DNA of 64,000 nucleotides from Achromobacter seleniivolatilans (lineage in GTDB: Bacteria; Pseudomonadota; Gammaproteobacteria; Burkholderiales; Burkholderiaceae_B): positions 6,386,001-6,450,000 of the forward strand of contig NZ_CP132976.1 in assembly GCF_030864005.1 (NCBI RefSeq). The letters run 5' to 3'. Made by a program: the position numbers and the translations under genes. Shown piece after piece: positions 24,597 to 34,005 of the stretch. Below the pieces are notes generated by a model. That model was not told the DNA's origin. It did not search any database and saw only the letters and a list, made by a program, of their open reading frames with translations. The stretch's first letter is position 1. Each line of letters starts with the position of its first letter.

Positions 24597-25570
24597 AGAA
24601 GATTGCCACCTTTCTTGGAAACCGGGTGGTCAAGAGCGTCCTGGTTCTGCTGATGATCGCGCTCTTCAACTTCTTCCTGGTGCGCGCCGCGCCGGGCGAC
24701 CCGGCTGAAATCCTGGCCGGGCAGTCTGGCGCGGTGGATGCCGAATACATCGCCAAGCTGCGTCAGGAATTTGGGTTGGACAAGCCGTTGGTGGTGCAAC
24801 TGGGGCAATACCTGAAGAACGTGGCCACGTTCGACCTGGGGTATTCCTACCGCCAGCAGGCCTCGGTCTCCAGCCTGATCCTGCAACACTTGCCGGCCAC
24901 CTTGCTGCTCACCCTGACAGCCTTCGCGTTTGCGCTGCTGGCGGGCGTAAGCCTGGGCACGCAAGCCGCGTTGCGGGTGGGCAAGTGGGGAGACACCGTC
25001 ATCACCACCTTGTCCATGCTGGCTTACGCCACTCCCTTGTTCTGGGTGGGGCTGATGCTGGTGCTGCTGTTTTCGGTCAATCTGGAATGGCTGCCCGCCT
25101 TCGGTTATGAAAGCGTGGGCGCCAACCTGACTGGCCTGGCTCGCGTGGCTGATGTGGCCAAGCACCTGCTGTTGCCGGCCCTGACCCTGGGCATGTTCTA
25201 TATGGCGGTCTACGCGCGGCTCACACGCGCGTCGATTCTTGAAATCAGCCAGCTGGATTTTGTGAAGACGGCGCGCGCCAAGGGCCTGTCCGAGCGCACG
25301 GTAATCGTGCGTCATGTGCTGCGCAACGCGCTCTTGCCCGTCATTACCTATGCGGGAATTCAGGCGGGCGGGCTGATCGGTGGTTCCCTGCTGGTGGAAA
25401 CGGTCTTTGCCTGGCCCGGCATTGGCCGGCTGGCGTTCGACGCGCTGATCCAGCGCGACTACAGCGTGCTGCTTGGTGTGTTCTTCATGGCCTCATTGAT
25501 CGTGGTCGTGGTCAACCTAGTCACCGACATTCTGTACACGGTGGCAGATCCCAGGATCGAACTCAAATGA
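24593..25570 (+). CDS. Dipeptide/oligopeptide-type ABC permease (DppB-like)
   Basis: Inner-membrane permease of 325 aa. It begins with the DppB/OppB-type first transmembrane segment (RVVKSVLVLLMIALFNFFLV) and RAAPGDPAEILAGQSG. More membrane segments follow near residues 100-125, 138-160, 180-205, 245-270 and 290-312. The EAA coupling loop is ASILEISQLDFVKTARAKGL with SERTVIVRHVLRNALLPVIT. It overlaps its neighbours on both sides by ATGA, so it is made together with binding protein copy 2 and the DppC-like subunit. Confidence 0.93.
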   Translation: MKKIATFLGNRVVKSVLVLLMIALFNFFLVRAAPGDPAEILAGQSGAVDAEYIAKLRQEFGLDKPLVVQLGQYLKNVATFDLGYSYRQQASVSSLILQHLPATLLLTLTAFAFALLAGVSLGTQAALRVGKWGDTVITTLSMLAYATPLFWVGLMLVLLFSVNLEWLPAFGYESVGANLTGLARVADVAKHLLLPALTLGMFYMAVYARLTRASILEISQLDFVKTARAKGLSERTVIVRHVLRNALLPVITYAGIQAGGLIGGSLLVETVFAWPGIGRLAFDALIQRDYSVLLGVFFMASLIVVVVNLVTDILYTVADPRIELK

Positions 25571-26406
25571 AAGCGTTCATGCAATCGTTCTGCCGCAACA
25601 AGGGCGGCATCATGGGGCTGATCGTGCTGGGTCTGGTGACGCTGATGGCCATTACCGCCAGCTGGATCTTTCCCGATAGCCCGTGGGACATCATCAACGG
25701 GCCCTTCATGCCGCCACTGTCGGATGGCGCCTTGCTCGGCACAGATACTTTGGGGCGCGATATCGCCACCGGCATCGCCTACGGCTCGCGGGTCACGTTG
25801 GTGCTGGCCGCGGTGTCCACCGCCGTCTCTATCCTGGTGGGCATCACCGTGGGCGCTCTGGCCGGGTTCTATGGCGGACGCGTCGATCAGGCCATCGTCG
25901 GTTTCATTGAACTCTTCCAGACCATACCCAGCTTCTTTCTGGCGGTAGTGCTGGTGGCGATTCTGACGCCCAATATGGGCACTGTGATCTTTGCGATTGC
26001 CGTGGTGTCCTGGCCGCCGTTGGCGCGCCTGGTGCGGGCGGAATTCATGAGCCTGAAGAACCGGGAATTCGTGCAGGCGGCGATGCTGTCGGGGCAATCC
26101 AATCTGCGCATCATCCTGACGCAGATTCTGCCAAACAGTTTGTCGCCGGTGATTGTGTCGGGTTCTCTGATGATCGCAAGCTCGATCCTTCTTGAATCCG
26201 CCCTTAGCTTTCTGGGCCTTGGCGACCCTAATGCCATGACATGGGGCTACATCATTGGCGCATCTCGCAGCGTGCTGCGCGATGCTTGGTGGATGAGCGT
26301 GTTTCCCGGCGTGGCCATTCTGGTGACGGTGCTATCGCTGAATCTGATCGGCGAGGCGCTGAACGATGCCTTGAATCCCAAGCTGGCCCGCAGGAGGACA
26401 ACGTAA
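25567..26406 (+). CDS. Dipeptide/oligopeptide-type ABC permease (DppC-like)
   Basis: Second permease subunit, 279 aa. It has a single N-terminal membrane anchor (GGIMGLIVLGLVTLMAITAS), the DppC motif LLGTDTLGRDIATGIAYGSR, and the coupling loop LVRAEFMSLKNREFVQAAML with ILPNSLSPVIVSGSLMIASS and LLESALSFLGLG. The ATG overlaps the DppB-like stop and its TAA overlaps the ATPase start (TAATG), continuing the coupled translation chain. Confidence 0.93.
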   Translation: MKAFMQSFCRNKGGIMGLIVLGLVTLMAITASWIFPDSPWDIINGPFMPPLSDGALLGTDTLGRDIATGIAYGSRVTLVLAAVSTAVSILVGITVGALAGFYGGRVDQAIVGFIELFQTIPSFFLAVVLVAILTPNMGTVIFAIAVVSWPPLARLVRAEFMSLKNREFVQAAMLSGQSNLRIILTQILPNSLSPVIVSGSLMIASSILLESALSFLGLGDPNAMTWGYIIGASRSVLRDAWWMSVFPGVAILVTVLSLNLIGEALNDALNPKLARRRTT

Positions 26407-28037
26407 TGACTGCGCTGCTAGAAATTCGTGACCTTAGCGTCACTGCGGCCCATGGCGGGCCGACGGTGGTGCAGGGCGTGTCCTACACCGTGAACCGCAA
26501 CGAGATCCTGTGTGTGGTGGGCGAATCGGGTTCGGGAAAATCCGTGACCGCGCACGCCATCATGGGCCTGCTGCCGGCCGATCAACTGAGCGTCACGCAA
26601 GGCCAGATTCTGTACAGCGGGCGTGATCTGGTCGGCTTGTCGGCCACCGATTGGTATGGCTTGCGCGGCAGATGCTTTGGCATGGTGTTTCAAGAACCCA
26701 TGACGGCGCTGAACCCCATCATGCGAGTCGGCAGGCAAGTCGATGAAGTGCTGGAGCGGCACACCAACCTGAGCGCCGCCGCCCGCAAGCAACGTGTGCT
26801 GGACTTGTTTGGCCAGGTGTTGCTGCCCGACCCGCAGGCCATGTACGACGCCTTTCCGTTCCAGCTGTCGGGCGGGCAACGTCAACGTGTCGTGATTGCG
26901 ATGGCGCTGGCGCTGGAACCCGACGTCTTGATTGCCGACGAACCCACGACCGCGCTGGACGTCACCACGCAGGCGCAGATTCTGGGGCTGATCAAAGATA
27001 TCCAACAGCGTATGGGTATCGGCGTCATCTTCATCACCCATGACTTCGGCGTGGTGGCCGACATCGCTGACCGCATCGTCGTGATGCGCAAAGGCGAGGT
27101 CGTCGAAGCGGGTGTGGCCGACGACATTCTGAATCGTCCGCAACATCCCTACACCCGCCAACTGATCGCTGCGGTGCCGCACAAACCCGAAGGCAAGGAC
27201 GAGGCCGCGGCCGCACCGCCGCTGATGGTGGTGAAAGCGTTGTGCAAGACCTTCGCTACGGGCGGCCGGCGTGTGGATGCGCTGCGCGATATTTCGCTGG
27301 AAATCCGCCAGGGGGAAACGCTGGGACTGGTCGGCGAATCAGGATCGGGAAAATCGACCCTGGGTCGTACGCTGATCGGACTGATCTCGCCCGATAGTGG
27401 CAGCGTCCGCATGGAAGGCCAGGAACTGGTGGGATTGAAACCCCGGGACTTCCGCCCCTACCGCCGTCAGATTCAGATGGTTTTCCAAGATCCGTACGCC
27501 TCGCTGAATCCGCGTCATCGCGTGGTAGAGGCCGTGGCGCAAGGCCCGATTGCCTTTGGCGTAAGCCGTCAAACCGCGTTGCGTGAAGCGCGCGAACTGC
27601 TGGACCTTGTGGGCCTGGGCGGCGACGCTGGCGACCGTTATCCGCACCAGTTCTCGGGCGGGCAACGGCAGCGTGTGGGCATCGCTCGCGCCCTGGCGCT
27701 TAAACCCCGGCTGCTGGTAGCCGACGAAGCCGTGTCGGCGCTGGACGTTTCCATCCAGGCCCAGGTGCTCGATTTGCTTAAAACCGTCAGCGGGCAATTC
27801 GACTTATCGGTGCTGTTCATCACCCATGACTTGCGCGTTGCCGCGCAAATCTGCGACCGCATTGCGGTGATGCAGCAGGGGCAGTTGGTCGAGCTGGATC
27901 GCGCCGCCACGATTTTCTACCACCCTCAACATGAATACACGCGTCGCTTGATTGATTCGGTGCCGGGCAAGTCCTGGAACAAGCCCGATCTTGAGACGCC
28001 GTCCGACCCCTCAAATTGGAGCAAGCAGTATGCGTGA
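26406..28037 (+). CDS. Fused DppD-DppF ABC transporter ATP-binding protein
   Basis: Protein of 543 aa carrying two complete ABC ATPases in tandem. Domain 1 (about residues 1-260) has GESGSGKSVTAHAIMG, LSGGQRQRVVIAMALA, VLIADEPTTALD and FITHDFGVVAD. Domain 2 (about 275-525) has GESGSGKSTLGRTLIG, FSGGQRQRVGIARALA and LLVADEAVSALD, where the usual Walker B-proximal Pro is Ala. Both carry the oligopeptide-type tail with HPYTRQL or HEYTRRL. The ATG at 26406 is used because it overlaps the DppC-like stop; upstream open frame is read-through. One polypeptide replaces the usual DppD/DppF pair. Confidence 0.93.
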   Translation: MTALLEIRDLSVTAAHGGPTVVQGVSYTVNRNEILCVVGESGSGKSVTAHAIMGLLPADQLSVTQGQILYSGRDLVGLSATDWYGLRGRCFGMVFQEPMTALNPIMRVGRQVDEVLERHTNLSAAARKQRVLDLFGQVLLPDPQAMYDAFPFQLSGGQRQRVVIAMALALEPDVLIADEPTTALDVTTQAQILGLIKDIQQRMGIGVIFITHDFGVVADIADRIVVMRKGEVVEAGVADDILNRPQHPYTRQLIAAVPHKPEGKDEAAAAPPLMVVKALCKTFATGGRRVDALRDISLEIRQGETLGLVGESGSGKSTLGRTLIGLISPDSGSVRMEGQELVGLKPRDFRPYRRQIQMVFQDPYASLNPRHRVVEAVAQGPIAFGVSRQTALREARELLDLVGLGGDAGDRYPHQFSGGQRQRVGIARALALKPRLLVADEAVSALDVSIQAQVLDLLKTVSGQFDLSVLFITHDLRVAAQICDRIAVMQQGQLVELDRAATIFYHPQHEYTRRLIDSVPGKSWNKPDLETPSDPSNWSKQYA

Positions 28038-29469
28038 CACCGAGTATCAGTTGCTGGACGGGCTGGCGCTGGCCGACTTGCTGGCCCGGCGCGAAGTCAG
28101 CGCTGAAAATCTGATGGCCTGCGCCATCAAGCTGGCGCAAGAACGCGCCCCAGCGCTCAATGCGCTGTGCTATGAACGCTTTGACGAGTCCATGGATGTC
28201 GCGCGGGACTGGCAGCCCAAGGGGCCGTTCGGCGCCATTCCCTTTCTGCTCAAGGATTCCGGGCTGGCGCACAAGCGCTTTCCGTCCAGTCTGGGTTCGC
28301 GCCTGCTGAATGACACGAGCTATACCCGCAACGCCACGCTGACTGAACGGTTTGAGGCCGCTGGCCTGATCCCCTTTGCCCGCACGACCGTGCCTGAGTT
28401 CTGCATGGCGCCCACGACTGAGGCAGCGCGCAATGGCGGTCCCACCCGTAACCCCTGGGATCTGACCCGTTCGTCGGGCGGGTCCAGTGGCGGTGCAGCC
28501 GCAGCCGTGGCTGCCGGCATTGTGCCGCTGGCCCATGGCAGCGACGGCGGCGGGTCGATCCGCATCCCCGCGGCCAGTTGCGGGGTCTATGGGTTGAAGG
28601 TCTCTCGCGGGCGTATCCCAATGGGCCCGTTTCGCGGCGAAGGCTGGGGCGGCCTGGCAACCGATGGCGTGTTGTCGCGCTCGGTGCGGGATACGGCGGC
28701 GGCGTTGGATGCCGTGGCGGGCTACGAGCCGGGCGCGCCCTATGCCGCACCGCAGGCCCCAGATTCCTACCTGAAGTTACTGAGCGAGGCGCCCCGCCGT
28801 CTGCGCATTGTGATGTGGCGCAGCGCGTGGAATGGCATCGCCGTGGCACCCGAATGCGTGGCTGCGGTGGAACGCGCGGCGGCGCTGTGCCGCGAATTGG
28901 GGCATGACGTCGTGGACGGCGCGCCGCCGGACATCGAATACGAGGCTTTCGTCCTGGCCCACGCCAATGTGCTGGCCGGCAACATCGTGCTGTCGGTGGA
29001 TACCCGCTTGGGTCTTACGCGCCAGAGCTTGCGCGACGATGATCTGGAACCTGTTTTGCGGCAAGGCTACGAGTACGGCAAGACGCTGCCTGCCGCCCAG
29101 TACATCGGAAGCGTGAACCGTTTCCATGCTATCGGCCGCATTCTGGATACCTATATGGAAGGCTACGACGCCATCCTGTCGCCGTCCTTGACCCAGCTGC
29201 CTTTGAAACTGGGCGAGTTGTCCACGGCGCAAGGCTCGTTTTTGGATTTCCGGCGCAAGGTGTCCACCTACGGCACGTTCTCTGCCGCATTCAATGCGTC
29301 GGGGCAGCCGGCTGCCAGCCTGCCGCTGGTTTGGACCGACGCTGGTCTGCCCGTGGGCGTGCAGATAGCCGGCCGCTATGGCCGTGAAGACATCGTGCTG
29401 GCGCTGTCGGCCCAGCTTGAAACGGCCCAGCCCTGGGCCGGGCGCATCGCGGTGCCGCGGGCCATCTAG
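28030..29469 (+). CDS. Amidase (amidase signature family)
   Basis: Hydrolase of 479 aa from the ATG at 28030, which overlaps the ATPase gene by 8 bp. The Ser-cisSer-Lys triad can be located: Lys in [15 protein letters not shown] (about residue 75), cis-Ser in [20 protein letters not shown] (about 152-171) and the nucleophile region [20 protein letters not shown]. Such enzymes hydrolyse carboxamides. Being last in the transporter operon, it probably acts with the M20 enzyme on the imported compound. GatA is unlikely because there are no GatB/GatC partners and the context is catabolic. Confidence 0.92.
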   Translation: MRDTEYQLLDGLALADLLARREVSAENLMACAIKLAQERAPALNALCYERFDESMDVARDWQPKGPFGAIPFLLKDSGLAHKRFPSSLGSRLLNDTSYTRNATLTERFEAAGLIPFARTTVPEFCMAPTTEAARNGGPTRNPWDLTRSSGGSSGGAAAAVAAGIVPLAHGSDGGGSIRIPAASCGVYGLKVSRGRIPMGPFRGEGWGGLATDGVLSRSVRDTAAALDAVAGYEPGAPYAAPQAPDSYLKLLSEAPRRLRIVMWRSAWNGIAVAPECVAAVERAAALCRELGHDVVDGAPPDIEYEAFVLAHANVLAGNIVLSVDTRLGLTRQSLRDDDLEPVLRQGYEYGKTLPAAQYIGSVNRFHAIGRILDTYMEGYDAILSPSLTQLPLKLGELSTAQGSFLDFRRKVSTYGTFSAAFNASGQPAASLPLVWTDAGLPVGVQIAGRYGREDIVLALSAQLETAQPWAGRIAVPRAI

Positions 29470-29680
29470 GCGGCGCTGATCCGCACGGCGGCGGGGCGCT
29501 ACAGCCTTGCCGCCCTCCGCCATCAGGGGGAGGACACGGCCGATCCAGGCCCTTCGCTGTCGTCTGTAGGGACGGGATACGGCCGGTTGCAAGACCTTTC
29601 AGCGATTCCCCCGTAAAATCACCCCATTCAGCAGGACTTCAATCATCTTTCAATAGACAAGTACTTAAGGAGGACCACTC

Positions 29681-30745
29681 ATGGCCCTAGTCTCCATGCG
29701 CCAGTTGCTCGACCATGCCGCCGAGCATGGCTACGGCATTCCCGCTTTCAACGTCAATAACCTGGAACAAGTCCAGGCCATCATGGAAGCCGCTGCGGAG
29801 ACCGACAGCCCGGTGATCATGCAAGCCTCGGCCGGCGCGCGTAAGTACGCGGGCGAAGGTTTCCTGAAGTACCTGATTCAGGCTGCGGTGGAATCGTATC
29901 CCCACATCCCCGTCGTGATGCACCAAGACCATGGCCAATCGCCCAAGGTCTGCCAAGGCGCCATCGACCTGGGATTCTCCAGCGTCATGATGGACGGTTC
30001 GCTGAAAGAAGACGGCAAGACCATCGCCGACTACGACTACAACGTTGAAGTGACCAAAAAGGTCGTGGACATCGCCCACAAGCTGGGTGTGACGGTTGAA
30101 GGCGAACTCGGCTGCCTGGGTTCCCTGGAAACCATGGAAGGCGACAAGGAAGACGGCCACGGCGCCGACGGCAAGCTGACCATGGATCAGTTGCTGACCG
30201 ACCCGGAGCAAGCCGCCGACTTCGTGCGCCGTACGCAGCTGGACGCCCTGGCCATTGCCATCGGCACCAGCCACGGCGCTTACAAGTTCACGCGCAAGCC
30301 TACCGGCGACATCCTGTCGATCTCCCGTATCAAGGAAATCCACGCCCGCCTGCCCAACACCCACCTGGTGATGCATGGCAGCTCCAGCGTGCCGCAGGAA
30401 CTGCTGGCCGAAATCCGTGAATTCGGCGGCAACATGAAGGAAACCTACGGCGTGCCGGTCGAGGAAATCCAGGAAGCCATCAAGTACGGCGTGCGCAAGA
30501 TCAATATCGATACCGATATCCGTCTGGCCATGACCGGCGCAATTCGCCGCTTCTTCGCTGAAAACCCGGAAAAGTTCGACCCGCGTGAATACCTGAAGCC
30601 GGCCCGTGCCGCTGCCAAGGCAATCTGTGTGGCTCGTTACAACGAATTCGGCACCGCCGGTAACGCCAGCAAGATCAAGGCGCTGCCGCTGACCGAAATC
30701 GCCGCGCAATACGCGTCGGGCAAGCTGTCGCAAGTGGTGCAATAA
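29681..30745 (+). CDS. fba: Fructose-bisphosphate aldolase, class II
   Basis: Zinc aldolase of 354 aa, cleaving fructose 1,6-bisphosphate to dihydroxyacetone phosphate and glyceraldehyde 3-phosphate. The start is [20 protein letters not shown]. Metal and substrate motifs include [46 protein letters not shown] and [19 protein letters not shown]. Length and motifs fit the CbbA/Fba subtype common in betaproteobacteria. A strong AAGGAGG ribosome site lies 8 bp before the ATG. The 211-bp upstream gap has no gene; an AT-richer stretch before the ribosome site may hold the promoter. A bidirectional terminator follows. Confidence 0.96.
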   Translation: MALVSMRQLLDHAAEHGYGIPAFNVNNLEQVQAIMEAAAETDSPVIMQASAGARKYAGEGFLKYLIQAAVESYPHIPVVMHQDHGQSPKVCQGAIDLGFSSVMMDGSLKEDGKTIADYDYNVEVTKKVVDIAHKLGVTVEGELGCLGSLETMEGDKEDGHGADGKLTMDQLLTDPEQAADFVRRTQLDALAIAIGTSHGAYKFTRKPTGDILSISRIKEIHARLPNTHLVMHGSSSVPQELLAEIREFGGNMKETYGVPVEEIQEAIKYGVRKINIDTDIRLAMTGAIRRFFAENPEKFDPREYLKPARAAAKAICVARYNEFGTAGNASKIKALPLTEIAAQYASGKLSQVVQ

Positions 30746-30785
30746 AGCCACGGCCCGCCACCGCCGTAAGCGCGGCGGGCGCAGG

Positions 30786-30823
30786 AAAAAGGGCTGCTCC
30801 TTCAACAGGGGCAGCCCTTTTTT
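30786..30823. terminator. Bidirectional terminator between fba and the GFA gene
   Basis: AAAAAGGGCTGC (30786-30797) pairs with GCAGCCCTTTTTT (30811-30823). The A and T tracts allow termination of both convergent genes. Confidence 0.9.
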
Positions 30824-30842
30824 GCGCATGACGCCCGGATTA

Positions 30843-31295
30843 CTAAGCGGGCGCGTTCTGCGGGAAGTGGGGCAGGGCGCGGTTTACGTGATGCCAGGAC
30901 GGTGCGGAAGCCGTCCACAAGCTGGCCTGGGCGTGGAAGGCTTCCGGGTCGTCCAGTGACCCCGCGCGCACCACTTCGTAGCCCATGCCTTCAGAGCTGC
31001 CGAATAAAGGGGTGCCGCAGTCCGCACAGAAACTGCGCATGACCGTGTGGCCGGAATCGCCCTTGTAGCGGTGTTCCTTGGCATGGCCGCGCAGCATGGT
31101 GACGGAACCCGCGCGAAAGATCAGTGCATGTGCCGGGGCGCCGCCGCTTGAATACTGGCAGTCCCGGCAATGACAGGTGGCGGCAGTGATGGGTTCGTCG
31201 GTGACGGCATACCGGACGGCGCCGCATTGACAGCCCCCGGTGAGGTGTACCTGTGCGTCGGCATGGGCGGTACGTTTGAGGGAAGCATCCTGCAT
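30843..31295 (-). CDS. GFA (CENP-V/Mss4-like) zinc-domain protein
   Basis: Protein of 150 aa of the glutathione-dependent formaldehyde-activating family. The zinc ligands are visible as GGCQCGAVRY (about residues 20-29), ATCHCRDCQYSSG (about 39-51) and FCADCGTPLF (about 94-103). Family members bind two zinc ions, and only some have been tied to S-hydroxymethylglutathione formation, so the actual role is open. The C-terminal part (LDDPEAFHAQASLWTASAPSW) matches other family members. It is monocistronic and convergent with fba. Confidence 0.88.
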   Translation of the reverse strand: MQDASLKRTAHADAQVHLTGGCQCGAVRYAVTDEPITAATCHCRDCQYSSGGAPAHALIFRAGSVTMLRGHAKEHRYKGDSGHTVMRSFCADCGTPLFGSSEGMGYEVVRAGSLDDPEAFHAQASLWTASAPSWHHVNRALPHFPQNAPA

Positions 31296-31578
31296 ACGAC
31301 TCTGTCTCCGGGCGAAAGGTCAGCGCCGTGACGCCAGCGGCGGTCGGCGCGCATAGTGATTCGAGGCATGAGCCTAACCCGGGTGCGCGGCGCCGTCGAG
31401 GGGCGGGCAGACAGGTATACCCGGGGGCGCGGCAAAACCCGTCCATTTGCAGTAATCTATGCGCTTTGCCGGGTCCGCGTTATTGCGCCGCCCCGAGCGC
31501 AGTTCCCGATTTCGTTCTACTTCCCGCCCTGGCGTTTGCCCGTGGCGGGAATCTTCATTTTTGCCATAGGCCATTCCC

Positions 31579-32460
31579 GTGACTTCTGCTTTGCATCAAT
31601 CCAGCATCAAGTCCTTGCCGCTGCTGGGCCGCGGTAAGGTGCGCGATATGTACGCGGTGGGCGACGACAAGTTGCTGATCGTCGCGTCGGATCGTATCTC
31701 CGCTTTCGACGTGATTCTTGACGATCCCATTCCCGGTAAGGGACAGGTGCTGACTGAGCTGACCGAGTTCTGGTTGCAGAAGCTGGCCCACATCCTGCCG
31801 AACCACTCAACGGGCGTGAAGCCCGAAGACGTGGTGGCGCCCGACGAAGTGGATCAAGTGCGCGGCCGTGCCGTCGTGGTCAAGCGTTTGAAGCCGATTC
31901 TGGTGGAAGCGGTTGCCCGCGGTTACCTGATCGGTTCCGGCTGGAAAGACTACCAGTCCACCGGCGCCATCTGCGGCATCAAGCTGCCTGCCGGCCTGCA
32001 ACAAGCCAGCCAGCTGCCCGAGCCCATCTTCACGCCTGCTGCCAAGGCCGAATTCGGCATGCACGACGAAAACGTCGACTTTGCGCACGTGGTCAAGGAA
32101 GTCGGCCAGGAAATGGCCGAACGCATTCGCGACGTGACGCTCAAGCTGTACGCCGAAGCCGCCAAGTTTGCCGCCACCAAGGGCATCATCATTGCCGACA
32201 CCAAGTTCGAATTCGGCTTGGACGACAACGGCACGCTGCACTTGATGGACGAAGTGCTGACCCCCGATTCGTCGCGCTTCTGGCCGGCTGACGGCTATCG
32301 CGTGGGTATCAGCCCGCCGTCCTTCGACAAGCAATTCGTGCGCGACTGGCTGGAAACCCAAACCTGGGACAAGACGCCGCCCGCGCCGCGCCTGCCCCAG
32401 GATGTGCTGGAAAAGACGGCCGCCAAGTACCGTGAAGCGCTGGATCGCCTGATCGCCTGA
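31579..32460 (+). CDS. purC: Phosphoribosylaminoimidazole-succinocarboxamide synthase
   Basis: SAICAR synthase of 293 aa, purine pathway step 8. It begins at GTG (31579). Motifs include [83 protein letters not shown] and [15 protein letters not shown]. The length fits the longer PurC type of betaproteobacteria. The 283-bp region upstream, shared with the divergent GFA gene, contains no gene. An intrinsic terminator follows at 32488, so it is separate from purE-purK 1 kb downstream. Confidence 0.96.
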   Translation: MTSALHQSSIKSLPLLGRGKVRDMYAVGDDKLLIVASDRISAFDVILDDPIPGKGQVLTELTEFWLQKLAHILPNHSTGVKPEDVVAPDEVDQVRGRAVVVKRLKPILVEAVARGYLIGSGWKDYQSTGAICGIKLPAGLQQASQLPEPIFTPAAKAEFGMHDENVDFAHVVKEVGQEMAERIRDVTLKLYAEAAKFAATKGIIIADTKFEFGLDDNGTLHLMDEVLTPDSSRFWPADGYRVGISPPSFDKQFVRDWLETQTWDKTPPAPRLPQDVLEKTAAKYREALDRLIA

Positions 32461-32487
32461 TTACCAGACTGATTCAGACACCGCCCA

Positions 32488-32514
32488 AAACCCGCTCGTT
32501 GAGCGGGTTTTTTT
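32488..32514 (+). terminator. Rho-independent terminator of purC
   Basis: AAACCCGCTC-GTT-GAGCGGGTTT followed by TTTT; perfect 10-bp stem. Confidence 0.92.
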
Positions 32515-32632
32515 CGTTTGGCGGGTAGCCGGGAAACCTGCCGGCATAAGGGCTTTCGATAGCAAATTATTTCTTATTGTTACGCTATACTCTTTGGCTG
32601 TCTAAAGGACGCCCGTCGGCAGGAGTCTTTGC

Positions 32633-32791
32633 ATGATCATGATGTTGCCCTTTCTGACCGGTACGGTCGCAGTGTGGTTTGGTTTGCAGGGAAAGCGCCG
32701 TCCGTGCGTGACGTTCTGGCTGCTGACTTTGCTGATCTTCGCCGCCTGGTGCCAATATCACATGACCAGTCCGCTGGCGCTGTCTCTGTAA
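32633..32791 (+). CDS. Small membrane protein, DUF5993-like
   Basis: Protein of 52 aa starting at ATG 32633 with GGAG 8 bp upstream. Two hydrophobic segments (about residues 4-18 and 28-40) flank a basic turn, QGKRRPC, so a hairpin membrane topology is likely. It ends HMTSPLALSL. Short proteins of this pattern, which I recall as DUF5993, are found next to DsbB-like genes. Here the DsbB-like gene begins 10 bp after the stop codon, suggesting co-translation and a possible partner role. Two cysteines (residues 25 and 40) are present. Function is unknown. Confidence 0.72.
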   Translation: MIMMLPFLTGTVAVWFGLQGKRRPCVTFWLLTLLIFAAWCQYHMTSPLALSL

Positions 32792-32801
32792 AGGCGGGGC
32801 G

Positions 32802-33362
32802 ATGATCTTTTCCCGCAACCCGGCGCGCGGCTCGCGCGTGTTGAACGGCTTGGCGCTGTTGGGCGTGACTGCCATTCTGGCGATCGCCTTTGTCTGGCAG
32901 TTTGTCTATGACGAACTGCCTTGCCCGCTTTGCCTGTTGCAACGCGTCGCGCTCATTCTGGCGGGCGTGGGGTTTTTGCTGAATATGCGCGTGGGGCCAT
33001 CGCCCATGCACTACGCCATGAGCATTGCGGCCTCGCTCGGCGGCATGATCGCCGCAGGCCGCCAGATGCTTTTGCATATCGCGCCTGGCGACCCCGGTTA
33101 TGGCACGCCATTCATGGGGCTGCACTTCTACACCTGGGCATTCATTGCCTTTTTCGCCATCATCGTCTTCAGCATTCTGATGCAGACCGCCGACCGAAAA
33201 TGGGGCGACAGCATGCTGAAAAAACCCGTGTCGGTGCTGGGCGTGCTGGTCATGGCCCTATTTTTCATCATGGCCCTGGCCAACACCGCCAGCACCACGC
33301 TGGAATGCGGTTTCGGGCCTTGCCCGGACAACCCCGACAGCTATCTGTTGCTGGGATCTTAG
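32802..33362 (+). CDS. DsbB-like disulfide bond formation protein
   Basis: Inner-membrane protein of 186 aa. The CPLC motif (Cys41, Cys44) sits at the periplasmic end of the first membrane helix, followed by LQRVALILAGVG, as in DsbB. In classical DsbB a second cysteine pair lies in the loop between helices 3 and 4, but that loop here (about residues 87-105) has none. Instead Cys169 and Cys174 (ECGFGPCPDNP) lie after a predicted fifth helix, near the C-terminus. Five helices would place both pairs in the periplasm. It probably reoxidises a DsbA-type partner through quinone; the DsbA gene is not adjacent. Confidence 0.85.
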   Translation: MIFSRNPARGSRVLNGLALLGVTAILAIAFVWQFVYDELPCPLCLLQRVALILAGVGFLLNMRVGPSPMHYAMSIAASLGGMIAAGRQMLLHIAPGDPGYGTPFMGLHFYTWAFIAFFAIIVFSILMQTADRKWGDSMLKKPVSVLGVLVMALFFIMALANTASTTLECGFGPCPDNPDSYLLLGS

Positions 33363-33478
33363 GCCGCGCGGCAGGTGATCGCGCGCGCCGGGTAAAATAC
33401 CGGGTTTCGCGGGCGCGTTCCGCGGTCCTTTGACATTCTGCGGCCCTGTGCCGTGGTCTTAACTCTTTGACACCGGTT

Positions 33479-34000
33479 ATGACAGCCAAGACTTCCGCAG
33501 CGGCAGTGACCACCCCCGTGGTGGGCGTGATTATGGGTTCTTCCAGCGATTGGGAGGTCATGAAGCACGCGGTCACCATGCTGGAGGATTTCGGCGTGGC
33601 CTATGAAACCCGCGTGATTTCCGCCCACCGCATGCCGCAGGATATGGCCGAATACGGCGCGGCGGCGCATGACCGCGGCCTGCGGGGCATCATTGCTGGC
33701 GCCGGTGGCGCCGCTCACCTGCCGGGCATGATGGCTGCGCTGACCGAAGTGCCGGTCTTTGGCGTGCCCGTGCCGTCCAAATACCTGCGCGGCGAAGACT
33801 CGCTGCTGTCCATCGTGCAAATGCCCAAGGGCGTGCCGGTGGCTACCTTCGCCATCGGCGAAGCGGGCGCGGCCAATGCCGCGCTGCATGTGATCGCCAC
33901 GCTGGCGGGCACCGATGCCGGTTTGCACAAGAAGCTGGTGGCTTTCCGCGCGCGTCAGACGCAAGCCGCGCGCGACATGAAGGTTCCGCCCGAGGCCTGA
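33479..34000 (+). CDS. purE: N5-carboxyaminoimidazole ribonucleotide mutase
   Basis: Class I PurE of 173 aa, converting N5-CAIR to CAIR. The signature [19 protein letters not shown] is followed by [36 protein letters not shown] and [17 protein letters not shown], containing the conserved Ser, His and Asp residues of the active site. The ATG at 33479 is preferred; an in-frame TTG four codons earlier is possible. purK follows 5 bp after the stop, forming the two-step unit that replaces direct CO2 carboxylation. Confidence 0.96.
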   Translation: MTAKTSAAAVTTPVVGVIMGSSSDWEVMKHAVTMLEDFGVAYETRVISAHRMPQDMAEYGAAAHDRGLRGIIAGAGGAAHLPGMMAALTEVPVFGVPVPSKYLRGEDSLLSIVQMPKGVPVATFAIGEAGAANAALHVIATLAGTDAGLHKKLVAFRARQTQAARDMKVPPEA

Positions 34001-34005
34001 TCAGA

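Noticed and set aside
27952..28029. Upstream extension of the amidase inside the ATPase gene
   Set aside because: The extended residues are out-of-frame translation of the ATPase C-terminus; the ATG at 28030 gives the normal amidase start.
28030..29469. Amidase as GatA
   Set aside because: No gatB or gatC nearby and it is overlapped with a transporter operon, so a catabolic amidase fits better.
29687..30829. 380-codon open frame antisense to fba
   Set aside because: Shadow of a highly codon-biased gene; no family resemblance.
33467..33478. Earlier TTG start for purE
   Set aside because: The ATG four codons later gives the usual N-terminus; TTG is rare and its upstream ribosome site is not better.
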